A stretch of DNA of 17,027 bases, taken from the NCBI GenBank assembly GCA_003648455.1, contig QMPG01000034.1, positions 1-17,027 of the forward strand, written 5' to 3'. Below, piece after piece: positions 7,787 through 15,495 of the stretch (the first letter of the stretch is position 1; each line of letters starts with the position of its first letter). The stretch comes from Bacteroidota bacterium. GTDB lineage: Bacteria > Bacteroidota > Bacteroidia > Bacteroidales > B39-G9. The position numbers were made by a program, and so were the translations under genes. Under the pieces are notes generated by a model. The model was given only the letters and a program-made list of their open reading frames with translations, was not told the DNA's origin and did not search any database.

Positions 7787-8899
7787 ATGAGTTTTAAGAA
7801 AACATTTATTTTTATAATGTCTTTGCTTTTTTCAGGCATTTCTTATTCTCAATTGAGGAATGATTTTTTTAAAAATCTAAATATAGAGGTAAACTACAAT
7901 AATGGTGCATTATATGCCCATCATAACTCAATTGCATATTTAACAAATAGTTACATAAGTGGTTTTGACATAAAGCTGGGAAAATTGACTTATGGTGAAA
8001 ATGTATGGGAGCAATTGTACAGATATCCTGAAATTGGAATAGGTTATTACAATTCAAATTTAGGAAATTCAGAGGTCTTTGGTAATGCTAATGCCGTTTA
8101 TTCATATTTTAATGCTTCAATTATAAAGAATGATTTATTAAGCTTTAACTATAATTTTGCACTGGGAATAGCCTACTTAAAAAAATGTTATAATAATTAC
8201 GACAATTATTATAATATTGCAATAGGCTCAAAAGTAAATATTTATTTAAATTTAGATTTAGATATAAAATTGAAGCTTATAGAACAATTGTATCTGGTAA
8301 ATAGTTTAGGATTAACTCATTTTTCAAATGGATCAGTAAAAAAACCAAATCTCGGGTTAAATTTATTGTCATATAAAGTAGGGTTTAAATATTTTTTTAA
8401 AGGAAATAAAGAAGAAGTTATACATAGTAAATTATCAAAAACTAAAACTAAAAATGAATATTCAATAATTTTATCGGGAGGGATTAAGCAAGTATCACCA
8501 TTGGGAAGTAAATCATACCCAATTTCATCAGCTTCTTTTAATGCCAATAGAAATTTAAATTTAAAACATAAATGTGGAATTGGGATAGATTTATTTTATG
8601 ATAGTTCAATAGATTTATTATTAAAATTGAACAATGATGGATTAATAAGCGATATTGAAAACAAAAAAACAGACTTATTAACAGCAGGAATTCATTTATC
8701 TCACGATTTTGTTTTTAATAAATTATCATTTACAACTCAAATAGGTTATTATTTATATTCGAAAATTGATAGAAAATTTTATGACAGAATAGGTTTTAAG
8801 TATAATGTATCAAAATTTTTATTAGTAAATTTAACTTTAAAAACTCACTGGGGAAGAGCTGATTTTATAGAATTTGGGATAGGATACTCTTTCAATTAA
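7787..8899 (+). CDS. PagL-like acyloxyacyl hydrolase, outer-membrane barrel protein
   Basis: A 370-aa protein with a signal peptide (cleavage near ISYSQ, residue 21). Residues about 30-205 resemble the Bacteroidota branch of the lipid A 3-O-deacylase/acyloxyacyl hydrolase family: amphipathic strands with alternating aromatic residues (PEIGIGYYN, FNYNFALGIAYL) and the signature LTHFSNGSVKKPNLGLN. In this, His178 and Ser180 form the HxS arrangement of the PagL catalytic site. The acidic third residue of PagL is not obvious at the expected spacing. Residues about 225-370 form a second set of beta strands ending WGRADFIEFGIGYSFN, with the terminal aromatic expected of an outer-membrane barrel. 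It is longer than PagL itself. It ends the operon; lipid A deacylation would fit with the upstream glycosyltransferase but is inferred. Confidence 0.75.
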   Translation: MSFKKTFIFIMSLLFSGISYSQLRNDFFKNLNIEVNYNNGALYAHHNSIAYLTNSYISGFDIKLGKLTYGENVWEQLYRYPEIGIGYYNSNLGNSEVFGNANAVYSYFNASIIKNDLLSFNYNFALGIAYLKKCYNNYDNYYNIAIGSKVNIYLNLDLDIKLKLIEQLYLVNSLGLTHFSNGSVKKPNLGLNLLSYKVGFKYFFKGNKEEVIHSKLSKTKTKNEYSIILSGGIKQVSPLGSKSYPISSASFNANRNLNLKHKCGIGIDLFYDSSIDLLLKLNNDGLISDIENKKTDLLTAGIHLSHDFVFNKLSFTTQIGYYLYSKIDRKFYDRIGFKYNVSKFLLVNLTLKTHWGRADFIEFGIGYSFN

Positions 8900-8977
8900 A
8901 ATTTATATTCTAAAATAATATGAATTTATAAAAAAAAACTATATTTTTATATTCGTAAAAAACAATATTAAAAAGAC

Positions 8978-9550
8978 ATGAGTGGTAATAGTTTAAATTT
9001 TATTAAGACAGTTTTGTCATTACATGATGAAATGGCAACAAATGGTTTTTCATTAGTATATGAAGGTGAGTTTAGTCATCAAATTATGAAGATGTTTACC
9101 TCAATGGCTGAAAAAGACATGGATAAAGCTAATGAAGAAAAAGCAGTAAAACGCAAAGTTTTTCACGTAATGGTTGAATGCCTTCAGAATATGACAAAAC
9201 ATTCAGACGATTATGATGCAGATGATGGAATTGGAACAGGTCTTTTTATTGTAGGGAAAAAAGATGGTGTTTGGAACGTTATTACTGCAAATAAAATTAA
9301 CAAAAGCAAGATTGATGATTTGCGTTTAATGATAGACACAATCAATTCAATGTCGAAAGAAGAGTTAACAAAGCTATATAAAAAACAAATTAAAGAAGGA
9401 GTATTGTCTGACAGGGGAGGAGCTGGTTTAGGATTAATTGATATTGCGCGTAAAACGGGACAGCAATTAGATTATCAATTTTTGCCTTTAGATAATGACG
9501 ATTATTTCTTTTTATTGAAAGTCAGGGTTATGACCACGTCGAAAAAATAA
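8978..9550 (+). CDS. SiaB-family protein kinase (DUF6272), GHKL-type ATPase
   Basis: A 190-aa soluble protein with a GHKL ATP-binding fold. The N-box is at 67-75 (ECLQNMTKH, with Glu67 and Asn71) and the Gly-rich lid motif at 145-159 (DRGGAGLGLIDIARK). In Pseudomonas, SiaB phosphorylates a threonine of the small protein SiaC, and the phosphatase SiaA reverses this, controlling biofilm and c-di-GMP signalling; related anti-sigma-factor kinases act similarly. No SiaC (DUF1987) or PP2C-type phosphatase gene lies next to it here, so its substrate is encoded elsewhere or it acts differently. It is 78 nt behind the envelope operon, with only an imperfect TATATTCG (8948-8955) as a possible promoter, and ends in a strong terminator. 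Family call is firm; role is inferred. Confidence 0.85.
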   Translation: MSGNSLNFIKTVLSLHDEMATNGFSLVYEGEFSHQIMKMFTSMAEKDMDKANEEKAVKRKVFHVMVECLQNMTKHSDDYDADDGIGTGLFIVGKKDGVWNVITANKINKSKIDDLRLMIDTINSMSKEELTKLYKKQIKEGVLSDRGGAGLGLIDIARKTGQQLDYQFLPLDNDDYFFLLKVRVMTTSKK

Positions 9551-9552
9551 AC

Positions 9553-9579
9553 AAAAAGCCGCTTTAAGCGGCTTTTTTT
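9553..9579. terminator. Bidirectional intrinsic terminator
   Basis: AAAAAGCCGC and GCGGCTTTTT form a GC-rich stem with a very short TTTAA loop, followed by a T-run. The mirrored A and T tracts mean it can work in both directions, serving both the SiaB-like gene and the leftward gene ending at 9589. Confidence 0.92.
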
Positions 9580-9588
9580 ATTACTAAA

Positions 9589-10491
9589 TTATTTTGCTTT
9601 TGCCATCTTTTTAAAATCTTTTGCAAGTAAACCTTCAGGTTTTTTATTAGAAATCATATGATAGCTAAAATAATAAAGCTTAGCATCATCTGCACCCAGA
9701 ATAGTGTTGTAGCATCGAGCTTTTCTTTTACTATGCTCAGGCCCTACTTTATGTAAAATAACCGCGTTTTTGTCATGATTATCAATAACTTGTTTTATTT
9801 CTTCGCGAGTGGCAATTTTAACTTTGTAAGGATAAATCTTTTTAATTTTAGTTAAAGAATTAACTTCTTTTGATAAATCGTTTTTTGTAACGTATAATGT
9901 CTTATTATGAATGTTTGAAGTGTTTTTATTATAATATTTTATAATATTGGAAGAGTTAAGTTCAGGATGTTCACGGGTAATTTTTATGTGACTTTGAAGA
10001 AAACGAATAATTAACCCCATTTTATAATTATACACATCTTCTTCAACATCAACATACGAAATAGGTATTGAACATAAATCAGGCATTTGTTTAATAAATT
10101 TATAATTTCCTCCTAACTCCAAACTCAAAAAATTATATACTGCACGTGTCTTATCTTTATCAAAATATTGTTTATGAAAAATTATAAAAGAGAAAGAAGT
10201 ATCCATTCTAACTCTTTCAAATTCATTTTTACCAAAAGTAACAAACTCATAGTCAGTTAAATCCCAGTGTTTTTTTATTGTTTCTTTAATTATACTGTTA
10301 TACTCAAGTAAAGGATTATTTTCGAGCACAACATAAGTTTTAGTTCTGAAAAAATGTGCAATTTGTTCAGGAGTTCCAACTGTTTGTTGTGAGAAACAGT
10401 TTTGTAAATTCAGAAGCATAATTATTAATAACATAAAGATATTAATTAAAATGCTTCTCTTTTTAAATCGATTTATACTGTTTTTTTTCAT
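9589..10491 (-). CDS. Exported protein of unknown function
   Basis: A 300-aa protein not recognised as a named family. A basic start (MKKNSINRFKKRS) is followed by a hydrophobic stretch at about 14-30 and a likely signal-peptidase site near CFSQQ (34-36), so it is probably exported. The mature part has mixed alpha/beta character: VGTPEQIAHFFRTKTYVVLENN, then FSFIIFHKQYFD (100-111), a central region SLELGGNYKFIKQMPDLCSIPISYVD, and a basic C-terminal part ending LAKDFKKMAKAK. Single cysteines occur at 140 and 260. It lies 17 nt downstream of the other exported protein on the same strand, so the two are probably an operon. No enzyme motif was seen. Confidence 0.7.
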   Translation of the reverse strand: MKKNSINRFKKRSILINIFMLLIIMLLNLQNCFSQQTVGTPEQIAHFFRTKTYVVLENNPLLEYNSIIKETIKKHWDLTDYEFVTFGKNEFERVRMDTSFSFIIFHKQYFDKDKTRAVYNFLSLELGGNYKFIKQMPDLCSIPISYVDVEEDVYNYKMGLIIRFLQSHIKITREHPELNSSNIIKYYNKNTSNIHNKTLYVTKNDLSKEVNSLTKIKKIYPYKVKIATREEIKQVIDNHDKNAVILHKVGPEHSKRKARCYNTILGADDAKLYYFSYHMISNKKPEGLLAKDFKKMAKAK

Positions 10492-10508
10492 AATACAAAT
10501 TTTTAAAA

Positions 10509-11189
10509 TTAATTTATAGGTAAATATAAAGGATGTTTTTCATTATACTTTCTTAGATATATAAATTTTAATTGTTTTTGTTTCTTTTTTCTTAAAGAAT
10601 TATATTCGTCATATAGCTCTTCGTCCCTCATTAACAGAATAAGAATGTTTTCATAATTATACTCTAGTATTTTTCCAGTTTCAAAGTCTAAAACATATTG
10701 TTTTGTCTCAACATTTGATTGGGAAGAAGGAACAGTATTATAATAATTATAGTGATAATAAGAATATGGGCGATACCCATTTTCATAAACAGTTATTGTG
10801 GCAACAAAATGACAGATGCTTCCAACAATAGGTATTCTGTTAAAGTCATTTCCCCAGTTAATATATAAAGTACCGTTTCGGCTATATCCCCATATTTTAT
10901 TTGTTAAAACTTCTTGTTTTAGTCTGTATTTATCAATATATTCTATTTTTTTGTTAAGTAATAGCTTGTCAAAAAAATTTATATTATGATAATTTATATT
11001 TGATATTATTTTTGATTTTGGAATAGGTCGATTCTGTTTTACTTGAAGAAAGTTTAAGTATATACCATCTCTGAATTTAAAATTTGGTGAATATTTAACT
11101 AATTTTGTAGTATCGTTTTGTGCATGAAGTAGTGTGATATTAATAAACATACACACAATCAAATATGTAATAACTTTATTTCTTTTCAT
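10509..11189 (-). CDS. Exported protein of unknown function, first gene of a pair
   Basis: A 226-aa protein with a clear signal peptide (VITYLIVCMFINITLL, cleavage after HA at about residue 23), so periplasmic or outer-membrane associated. No named family was recognised. The mature part starts with YSPNFKFRDGIYLNFLQVKQNRPIPKS and has a predicted beta region GYSRNGTLYINWG (101-113). A strongly tyrosine-rich stretch follows (139-150; eight Tyr in twelve residues), then VLDFETGKILEYN and a charged helical tail. It is transcribed divergently from the MscS-type channel gene across a 103-nt gap, and the 300-aa exported protein follows 17 nt later. Confidence 0.7.
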   Translation of the reverse strand: MKRNKVITYLIVCMFINITLLHAQNDTTKLVKYSPNFKFRDGIYLNFLQVKQNRPIPKSKIISNINYHNINFFDKLLLNKKIEYIDKYRLKQEVLTNKIWGYSRNGTLYINWGNDFNRIPIVGSICHFVATITVYENGYRPYSYYHYNYYNTVPSSQSNVETKQYVLDFETGKILEYNYENILILLMRDEELYDEYNSLRKKKQKQLKFIYLRKYNEKHPLYLPIN

Positions 11190-11292
11190 CTATTTATAAT
11201 AAATTTTAAAAATAAATATAATAAAAAAATACAAAACAGACTAATTTTATGATAATTTGATTTAATTTTACTTAAAAATATAAGATAAACAA

Positions 11293-12561
11293 ATGAATAC
11301 ATTACTTAATATTAATATTGGTCAATTTATTACCAAGTGGTTAATCAAACTTGGTATTAGTGATAGTTTCTTAATACAAATAAAATTTGTAATAATGCTA
11401 ATAATAGTAATCTCATTGGCTTTTCTTGCTTACATAATAACCGAGAAAATTATTGTAGTTTTTATTGCAAAGTTAGTAAAGAAAAGTAAAAACAAATGGG
11501 ATGACATTTTGTTTGAACGAAAAGTATTTCGAAGAATAGCACAAATTGCACCTGCACTTGTTGTTTATTATGCTATTGTTACCCTTTTGGTAGAATATCC
11601 TGACTTAGTAGCAGTTTTAAAGGCTATTGTTTACATCTATATTATTGTAATGAGTGTTACAATAATAAATGTCTTTTTCGATACAATTTATCAAATATAT
11701 GTTGACTCAACAATTGTAAAGAATCGTCCTATTAAAGGACTTATTCAGTCGGTGAAAATATTTATTTATTTTAGTGCCGTAATATTAATCCTATCAATTT
11801 TATTAGGGAAATCGCCAAAGACACTTTTAGCAGGATTAGGTGCATTAGCTGCTGTTTTAATGTTAGTTTTTAAAGACACAATTTTAGGTTTTGTTTCTAG
11901 CATTCAACTTTCTGCAAATGATATGGTTAAAGTCGGTGATTGGATATCAATGCCATCACATCATTCAGATGGTATTGTTACCGAAATAACTCTTAACACA
12001 GTTAAAGTACAGAATTGGGATAAGACAATTAGCACTATACCTACCTATGCATTAGTTTCAGAATCGTTCAATAATTGGAAAGGAATGGAGGAAGCGGGAG
12101 GACGAAGAATTAAACGCTCAATAAACATTGATATGAAAAGCGTGAAGTTTTGTTCTAAACAGATGCTTAATAAATTTCAAAAAATTCAATTGTTGACATC
12201 TTATATTAAAGAAAAACAAAAAGAGTTTGATGCTTATAATAAAGAAAATAATATTGACGATTCTGTTTTAGTAAATGGAAGACGTTTAACAAACATTGGT
12301 GTTTTTAGAAAATATATTGAGGAATACTTAAAGCAAGAGCCTAATATTCATAATGATATGACTTTTTTGGTTAGACAATTACAACCAACCGAAAAAGGAA
12401 TACCAATTGAAATATATGTATTTAGTAAAAGTCTGGAATGGGCTAAATATGAGGCTATTCAGGCAAATATTTTTGACCATGTATTAGCTATTGTTCCTGA
12501 ATTTGAGCTAAATATTTTTCAAAATCCTACGGGGAGTGATTTTCAAAAAATTATTAAGTAA
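11293..12561 (+). CDS. MscS-family mechanosensitive channel, YbdG-like
   Basis: A 422-aa inner-membrane protein of the small-conductance mechanosensitive channel superfamily, which opens under membrane tension to release solutes after osmotic downshock. Five membrane segments are visible at about 28-50, 84-100, 106-130, 152-171 and 177-195. The last is the Gly/Ala-rich pore helix (LLAGLGALAAVLMLVFKD), followed by the beta domain with VKVGDWISMP and IPTYALVSESFNNW. The GGRRIKRSINID stretch (269-280) and the long C-terminal domain are characteristic of the YbdG group (E. coli YbdG is about 415 aa). The gene stands alone, diverging from the exported pair. Family call is firm; gating properties cannot be judged from sequence. 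Confidence 0.92.
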   Translation: MNTLLNINIGQFITKWLIKLGISDSFLIQIKFVIMLIIVISLAFLAYIITEKIIVVFIAKLVKKSKNKWDDILFERKVFRRIAQIAPALVVYYAIVTLLVEYPDLVAVLKAIVYIYIIVMSVTIINVFFDTIYQIYVDSTIVKNRPIKGLIQSVKIFIYFSAVILILSILLGKSPKTLLAGLGALAAVLMLVFKDTILGFVSSIQLSANDMVKVGDWISMPSHHSDGIVTEITLNTVKVQNWDKTISTIPTYALVSESFNNWKGMEEAGGRRIKRSINIDMKSVKFCSKQMLNKFQKIQLLTSYIKEKQKEFDAYNKENNIDDSVLVNGRRLTNIGVFRKYIEEYLKQEPNIHNDMTFLVRQLQPTEKGIPIEIYVFSKSLEWAKYEAIQANIFDHVLAIVPEFELNIFQNPTGSDFQKIIK

Positions 12562-12593
12562 TTGTTCTCTTTAATATAAAATTTATAAATTTG
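12562..12593 (+). promoter_or_regulatory. Candidate promoter with a long leader before the DUF1573 gene
   Basis: TTG at 12562-12564 and TAAATTTG at 12586-12593 are 21 nt apart, close to the Bacteroidetes consensus (the -33 box is ATTG rather than TTTG). Transcription from here would give a leader of about 115-120 nt before the ATG at 12718. The leader is AT-rich and shows no strong hairpin or recognised riboswitch. Confidence 0.45.
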
Positions 12594-12717
12594 TATTATT
12601 TATTAAAATATACTTAATCAACTTTCGTTAAAATTATGTTATATTATTAAAGAACAAAGTTTTATAAGGCATATTTTTTTTATTATTAATCACCCAAATT
12701 TTAAAATATATTTAATT

Positions 12718-13809
12718 ATGAAAAGATTAGTTTTTGCATCATTTATTTTATTATTGTTTACTAATTTTATTATTGCACAACAAAAGCAAGCAACAATTTC
12801 CTTTGAGACAACAAATCATGACTTTGGAAAGATTAAAGAATTAGGAGGTAATGTAAGTTATAAATTTAATTTTACAAATACAGGAAGTGAACCATTAATT
12901 ATTGAGCAAGTTAGAGCATCTTGCGGTTGTACTTCTACTGATTGGACAAAACAACCAATTCCTGCCGGAGGAAAAGGTTTTGTCGAAGCTTCTTACAACC
13001 CTAAACACCGACCAGGAAAATTTTCAAAATCGGTTAGTGTTACAACAAACAGTGAACACAAAACCAGTATTTTAAGAATAACGGGTGAAGTAATACCTAA
13101 ACCTCGAACTATTGAAGATGATTATCCTTATTTAATGGGTCAATTAAGATTAAAAACAAATCATGTGGCTTTTATGAGAATTCTTAATACAGAAGTAAAA
13201 ACAAAAGAGAATCCAATTGTTAACACTTCAAAAGAATTAATGAAAGTAACTTTTAAAAATGTTCCTTCACATTTAAAATTTGAAGTTGTTCCAAAAACAC
13301 TTAAACCCAATGAAAAAGGTGTAATAAAAGTAACTTACGATGCAACAATTCGCCATGATTGGGGTTTTTTAATTGATAGAGTTGAGGTTCTTGTGAATGG
13401 ACAGAAAGTTCCGAAAAATAGAATGTCTATTAGCTCTACAGTTGAGGAAGATTTTTCAAAACTTACCGAAAAACAACTTAAAAATGCTCCATCTATAAAA
13501 TTTGACGAGCGAGTTTTTAATTTTGGAAAAATAAATCAAGGAGAAAAAGTAGAGCATGTTTTCAAATATAAAAATGTTGGTAAAAGTGATTTAATTATTC
13601 ATAAAACAAGAGCTAGTTGTGGATGTACTGCGATTAATATGAATAAAACAATAATTAAAAAAGGAGAAGAAGCTTCAATTAAAGTAGTATTCAACTCTAG
13701 AGGAAAGCGTAATCAACAAAATAAAACAATAACTATTATTTCTAATGACCCAAAACATTCGTCAACTGTTTTAAAAGTAACAGGTTTTGTAAATGTGCCA
13801 AAAAAATAA
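12718..13809 (+). CDS. Exported protein with two DUF1573 domains
   Basis: A 363-aa protein with a signal peptide (cleavage after IIA, residue 20). Two Ig-like DUF1573 domains are visible, at about 26-128 and 257-361. Each begins with an F-x-FGKI strand (HDFGKIKELGG; FNFGKINQGEK) and contains RASCGCT, giving cysteine pairs C69/C71 and C301/C303. A less conserved beta domain (about 140-245) links them. Such proteins are common in Bacteroidota and are exported, but their function is not established; the CGC motif could bind metal or form a disulfide. The gene is followed by its own terminator, so it is probably a single transcription unit. Domain calls are firm; role unknown. Confidence 0.92.
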   Translation: MKRLVFASFILLLFTNFIIAQQKQATISFETTNHDFGKIKELGGNVSYKFNFTNTGSEPLIIEQVRASCGCTSTDWTKQPIPAGGKGFVEASYNPKHRPGKFSKSVSVTTNSEHKTSILRITGEVIPKPRTIEDDYPYLMGQLRLKTNHVAFMRILNTEVKTKENPIVNTSKELMKVTFKNVPSHLKFEVVPKTLKPNEKGVIKVTYDATIRHDWGFLIDRVEVLVNGQKVPKNRMSISSTVEEDFSKLTEKQLKNAPSIKFDERVFNFGKINQGEKVEHVFKYKNVGKSDLIIHKTRASCGCTAINMNKTIIKKGEEASIKVVFNSRGKRNQQNKTITIISNDPKHSSTVLKVTGFVNVPKK

Positions 13810-13832
13810 TTTGTTTAATTTTTTATTATTTT

Positions 13833-13866
13833 AAGTGTGTCTTTGTTATTAGGCACACTTTTTTTT
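13833..13866 (+). terminator. Intrinsic terminator after the DUF1573 gene
   Basis: AAGTGTGTC (13833-13841) pairs with GGCACACTT (13852-13860) through one G-T wobble over a 10-nt loop, followed by a run of eight T. It separates the DUF1573 gene from meaB. Confidence 0.88.
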
Positions 13867-13955
13867 ATTATTAAATAGATTTTTTCATATTTTTTAAAAG
13901 AAAAAAAGTAATTTTATACTTATAAAGTTTTAAAATATTTTATCGAAATATTGAT

Positions 13956-15044
13956 ATGAATAAGAAAAAGGAAAGTGCTTTAAAGGTAAACAAAGGAATT
14001 AAACAACCGCCTTCAGTTAATAATGATGCAGTAAAAAAACTTCAAAAGAAAAGAAAAAAAGAGTATTCTGTTTCTGAATATGTTGAAGGAATAATTAAAG
14101 GAGATCGAAGCATATTAAGTCAGGCAATTACATTAATTGAAAGTTCATTACCAAAACATCAGATTATTGCTCAAGAAATAATAGCGAAATGCTTGCCTTA
14201 TTCAGGAAATTCAATACGCATTGGTATAACCGGAGTACCAGGCGTTGGTAAAAGCACTTTTATTGAAGCAATTGGTAAAGAAATAACTTCAACCGGAGGC
14301 AAATTAGCAGTTTTAGCAATAGACCCCAGTAGTGAGCGTTCAAAGGGAAGTATACTTGGAGATAAAACCAGAATGGAAGCTCTTTCTTCTGATAAAAATG
14401 CATATATCAGACCATCTCCATCTGCCGGTTCACTTGGCGGAGTAGCCCGTAAAACAAGAGAAACAGTTGTTTTGTGCGAAGCTGCAGGTTTCGACACAAT
14501 TTTTATTGAAACAGTTGGTGTTGGGCAATCTGAGACAGCTGTGCATTCAATGGTCGATTTTTTTCTTTTACTTATGTTAGCCGGTGCAGGTGATGAGTTG
14601 CAAGGAATGAAAAGAGGTATTATGGAAATGGCTGATGTAATTGCAATAAATAAAGCCGAAGGAGACAATATTAATAAAGCAAATTTAGCAAAAGTTCAAT
14701 ATCAAAATGCGTTACATTTATTTCCACCAAAAAAATCTAATTGGATAGCTAAAGCAACTACTTGTTCTGCAATCTCAAATAAAGGAATTAGTCATATTTG
14801 GGCTATGATAAACGATTATAAAAAATTAACAAAAGAGAATAATTTTTTTATGAATAATAGGAGAGAGCAGTCAAAATACTGGATGTATGAAACAATAAAC
14901 GATAATTTAAAATTCCATTTTTATAATAATGAGGATATTATTAATAAATTGAAATTATTAGAAAAAAAAGTACTGATTGGAGAAATAAGCTCTTTTTATG
15001 CAGCAAAAATATTAATTGATGATTATTATAAGTTGAAAGCATGA
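13956..15044 (+). CDS. meaB: Methylmalonyl-CoA mutase-associated GTPase MeaB
   Basis: A 362-aa G3E-family P-loop GTPase that chaperones adenosylcobalamin-dependent methylmalonyl-CoA mutase, gating cofactor loading and protecting the active radical enzyme in propionate/succinate metabolism. Walker A is GVPGVGKS (93-100); then come the family stretch DPSSERSKGSILGDKTRM (123-140), SAGSLGGVARKTRE (156-169), ETVGVGQSE (185-193) and a G4 motif NKAEGD (232-237), where Glu replaces the Asp of the standard NKxD. The N-terminal 40 residues are lysine-rich and probably disordered. The mutase subunit genes, often adjacent, are not in this window. It is followed by a 13-bp perfect hairpin. Identification is firm. 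Confidence 0.95.
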   Translation: MNKKKESALKVNKGIKQPPSVNNDAVKKLQKKRKKEYSVSEYVEGIIKGDRSILSQAITLIESSLPKHQIIAQEIIAKCLPYSGNSIRIGITGVPGVGKSTFIEAIGKEITSTGGKLAVLAIDPSSERSKGSILGDKTRMEALSSDKNAYIRPSPSAGSLGGVARKTRETVVLCEAAGFDTIFIETVGVGQSETAVHSMVDFFLLLMLAGAGDELQGMKRGIMEMADVIAINKAEGDNINKANLAKVQYQNALHLFPPKKSNWIAKATTCSAISNKGISHIWAMINDYKKLTKENNFFMNNRREQSKYWMYETINDNLKFHFYNNEDIINKLKLLEKKVLIGEISSFYAAKILIDDYYKLKA

Positions 15045-15047
15045 AAA

Positions 15048-15083
15048 AATTACACATTTTGGAGCTTTACAAAATGTGTAATT
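15048..15083. terminator. Bidirectional terminator between meaB and the PspC gene
   Basis: AATTACACATTTT (15048-15060) and AAAATGTGTAATT (15071-15083) are a perfect 13-bp inverted repeat around a 10-nt loop, starting four bases after the meaB stop codon. It lies between two converging genes. The stem is AT-rich with only a short T-tract, so efficiency is uncertain. Confidence 0.75.
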
Positions 15084-15091
15084 AAAATTTC

Positions 15092-15298
15092 TTAAATATA
15101 TATTGTATTAGAATTTTTTGGTGGCATAACAATCCATAAAATAATATATGCTAAGGTTCCCGGAAAAGCAGCACTAAAGATAGAAAGTAATAAATATAAA
15201 ATTCTTACTAAAGCTATATCCCAACCCAGCCATTCGGCAATTCCTGCACAAACACCGGCAATTACTCTGTTATTTGAACGTGTTAATCTTTTTCCCAT
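15092..15298 (-). CDS. PspC-domain small membrane protein
   Basis: A 68-aa protein consisting almost entirely of one PspC domain: KRLTRSNNRVIAGVCAGIAEWLGWDIALVRILYLLL, with the typical AGVCAGIAEWLG and VRI motifs, then a hydrophobic segment SIFSAAFPGTLAYIILWIVMPP spanning the membrane. PspC-type proteins sense or respond to envelope stress in proteobacteria; stand-alone short versions are very common in Bacteroidota and their role is unclear. It starts at ATG 15298 and converges on meaB. It is unlikely to belong with the pfk unit, because a repeat-containing 197-nt gap separates them. Confidence 0.92.
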   Translation of the reverse strand: MGKRLTRSNNRVIAGVCAGIAEWLGWDIALVRILYLLLSIFSAAFPGTLAYIILWIVMPPKNSNTIYI

Positions 15299-15329
15299 AT
15301 TTTATTTTTGTAAAGATAACTTTAAACTT

Positions 15330-15493
15330 TCAACTACTCCGAAAACTAAAATAAAAGAAAATGTTACTAAAACAACAATCCCTATAAAAAGTTTATTTTC
15401 AACATTTTATCCTTTGTGTCTTTATGTCTTCGTGGCAAAAACAGACTTTTCGAAGTGGACTCAAACTTTTAACTTTAGACTTTCAACTTAATC
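15330..15493. repeat. Degenerate dispersed-repeat remnants
   Basis: ACTTTTCGAAGTGGAC at 15445-15460 matches the right outer arm of the 2735-2870 element with one difference. CTACTCCGAAAACT at 15334-15347 resembles the opposite arm (12 of 14 bases), and CAATCCCTAT in between is shared with that element's interior. The flanks ACTTTCAACT (around 15327) and ACTTTCAACTTA (around 15479) are direct repeats, and TTTGTGTCTTTATGTCTTCG is another low-complexity module. The reading is an old, eroded copy of the inverted-repeat element; no gene is seen here. Confidence 0.5.
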
Positions 15494-15495
15494 TC

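Noticed and set aside
8317..8547. A minus-strand frame inside the PagL-like gene
   Set aside because: Antisense shadow of a gene with clear signal peptide and family motif.
12594..12717. Riboswitch or small RNA in the long leader before the DUF1573 gene
   Set aside because: The leader is AT-rich without strong stems or any motif of a known riboswitch.
14198..14668. A long open frame (156 codons) on the minus strand inside meaB
   Set aside because: It lies wholly antisense to a certain gene, has Ser/Pro-rich composition typical of reversed coding sequence, and shows no domain.
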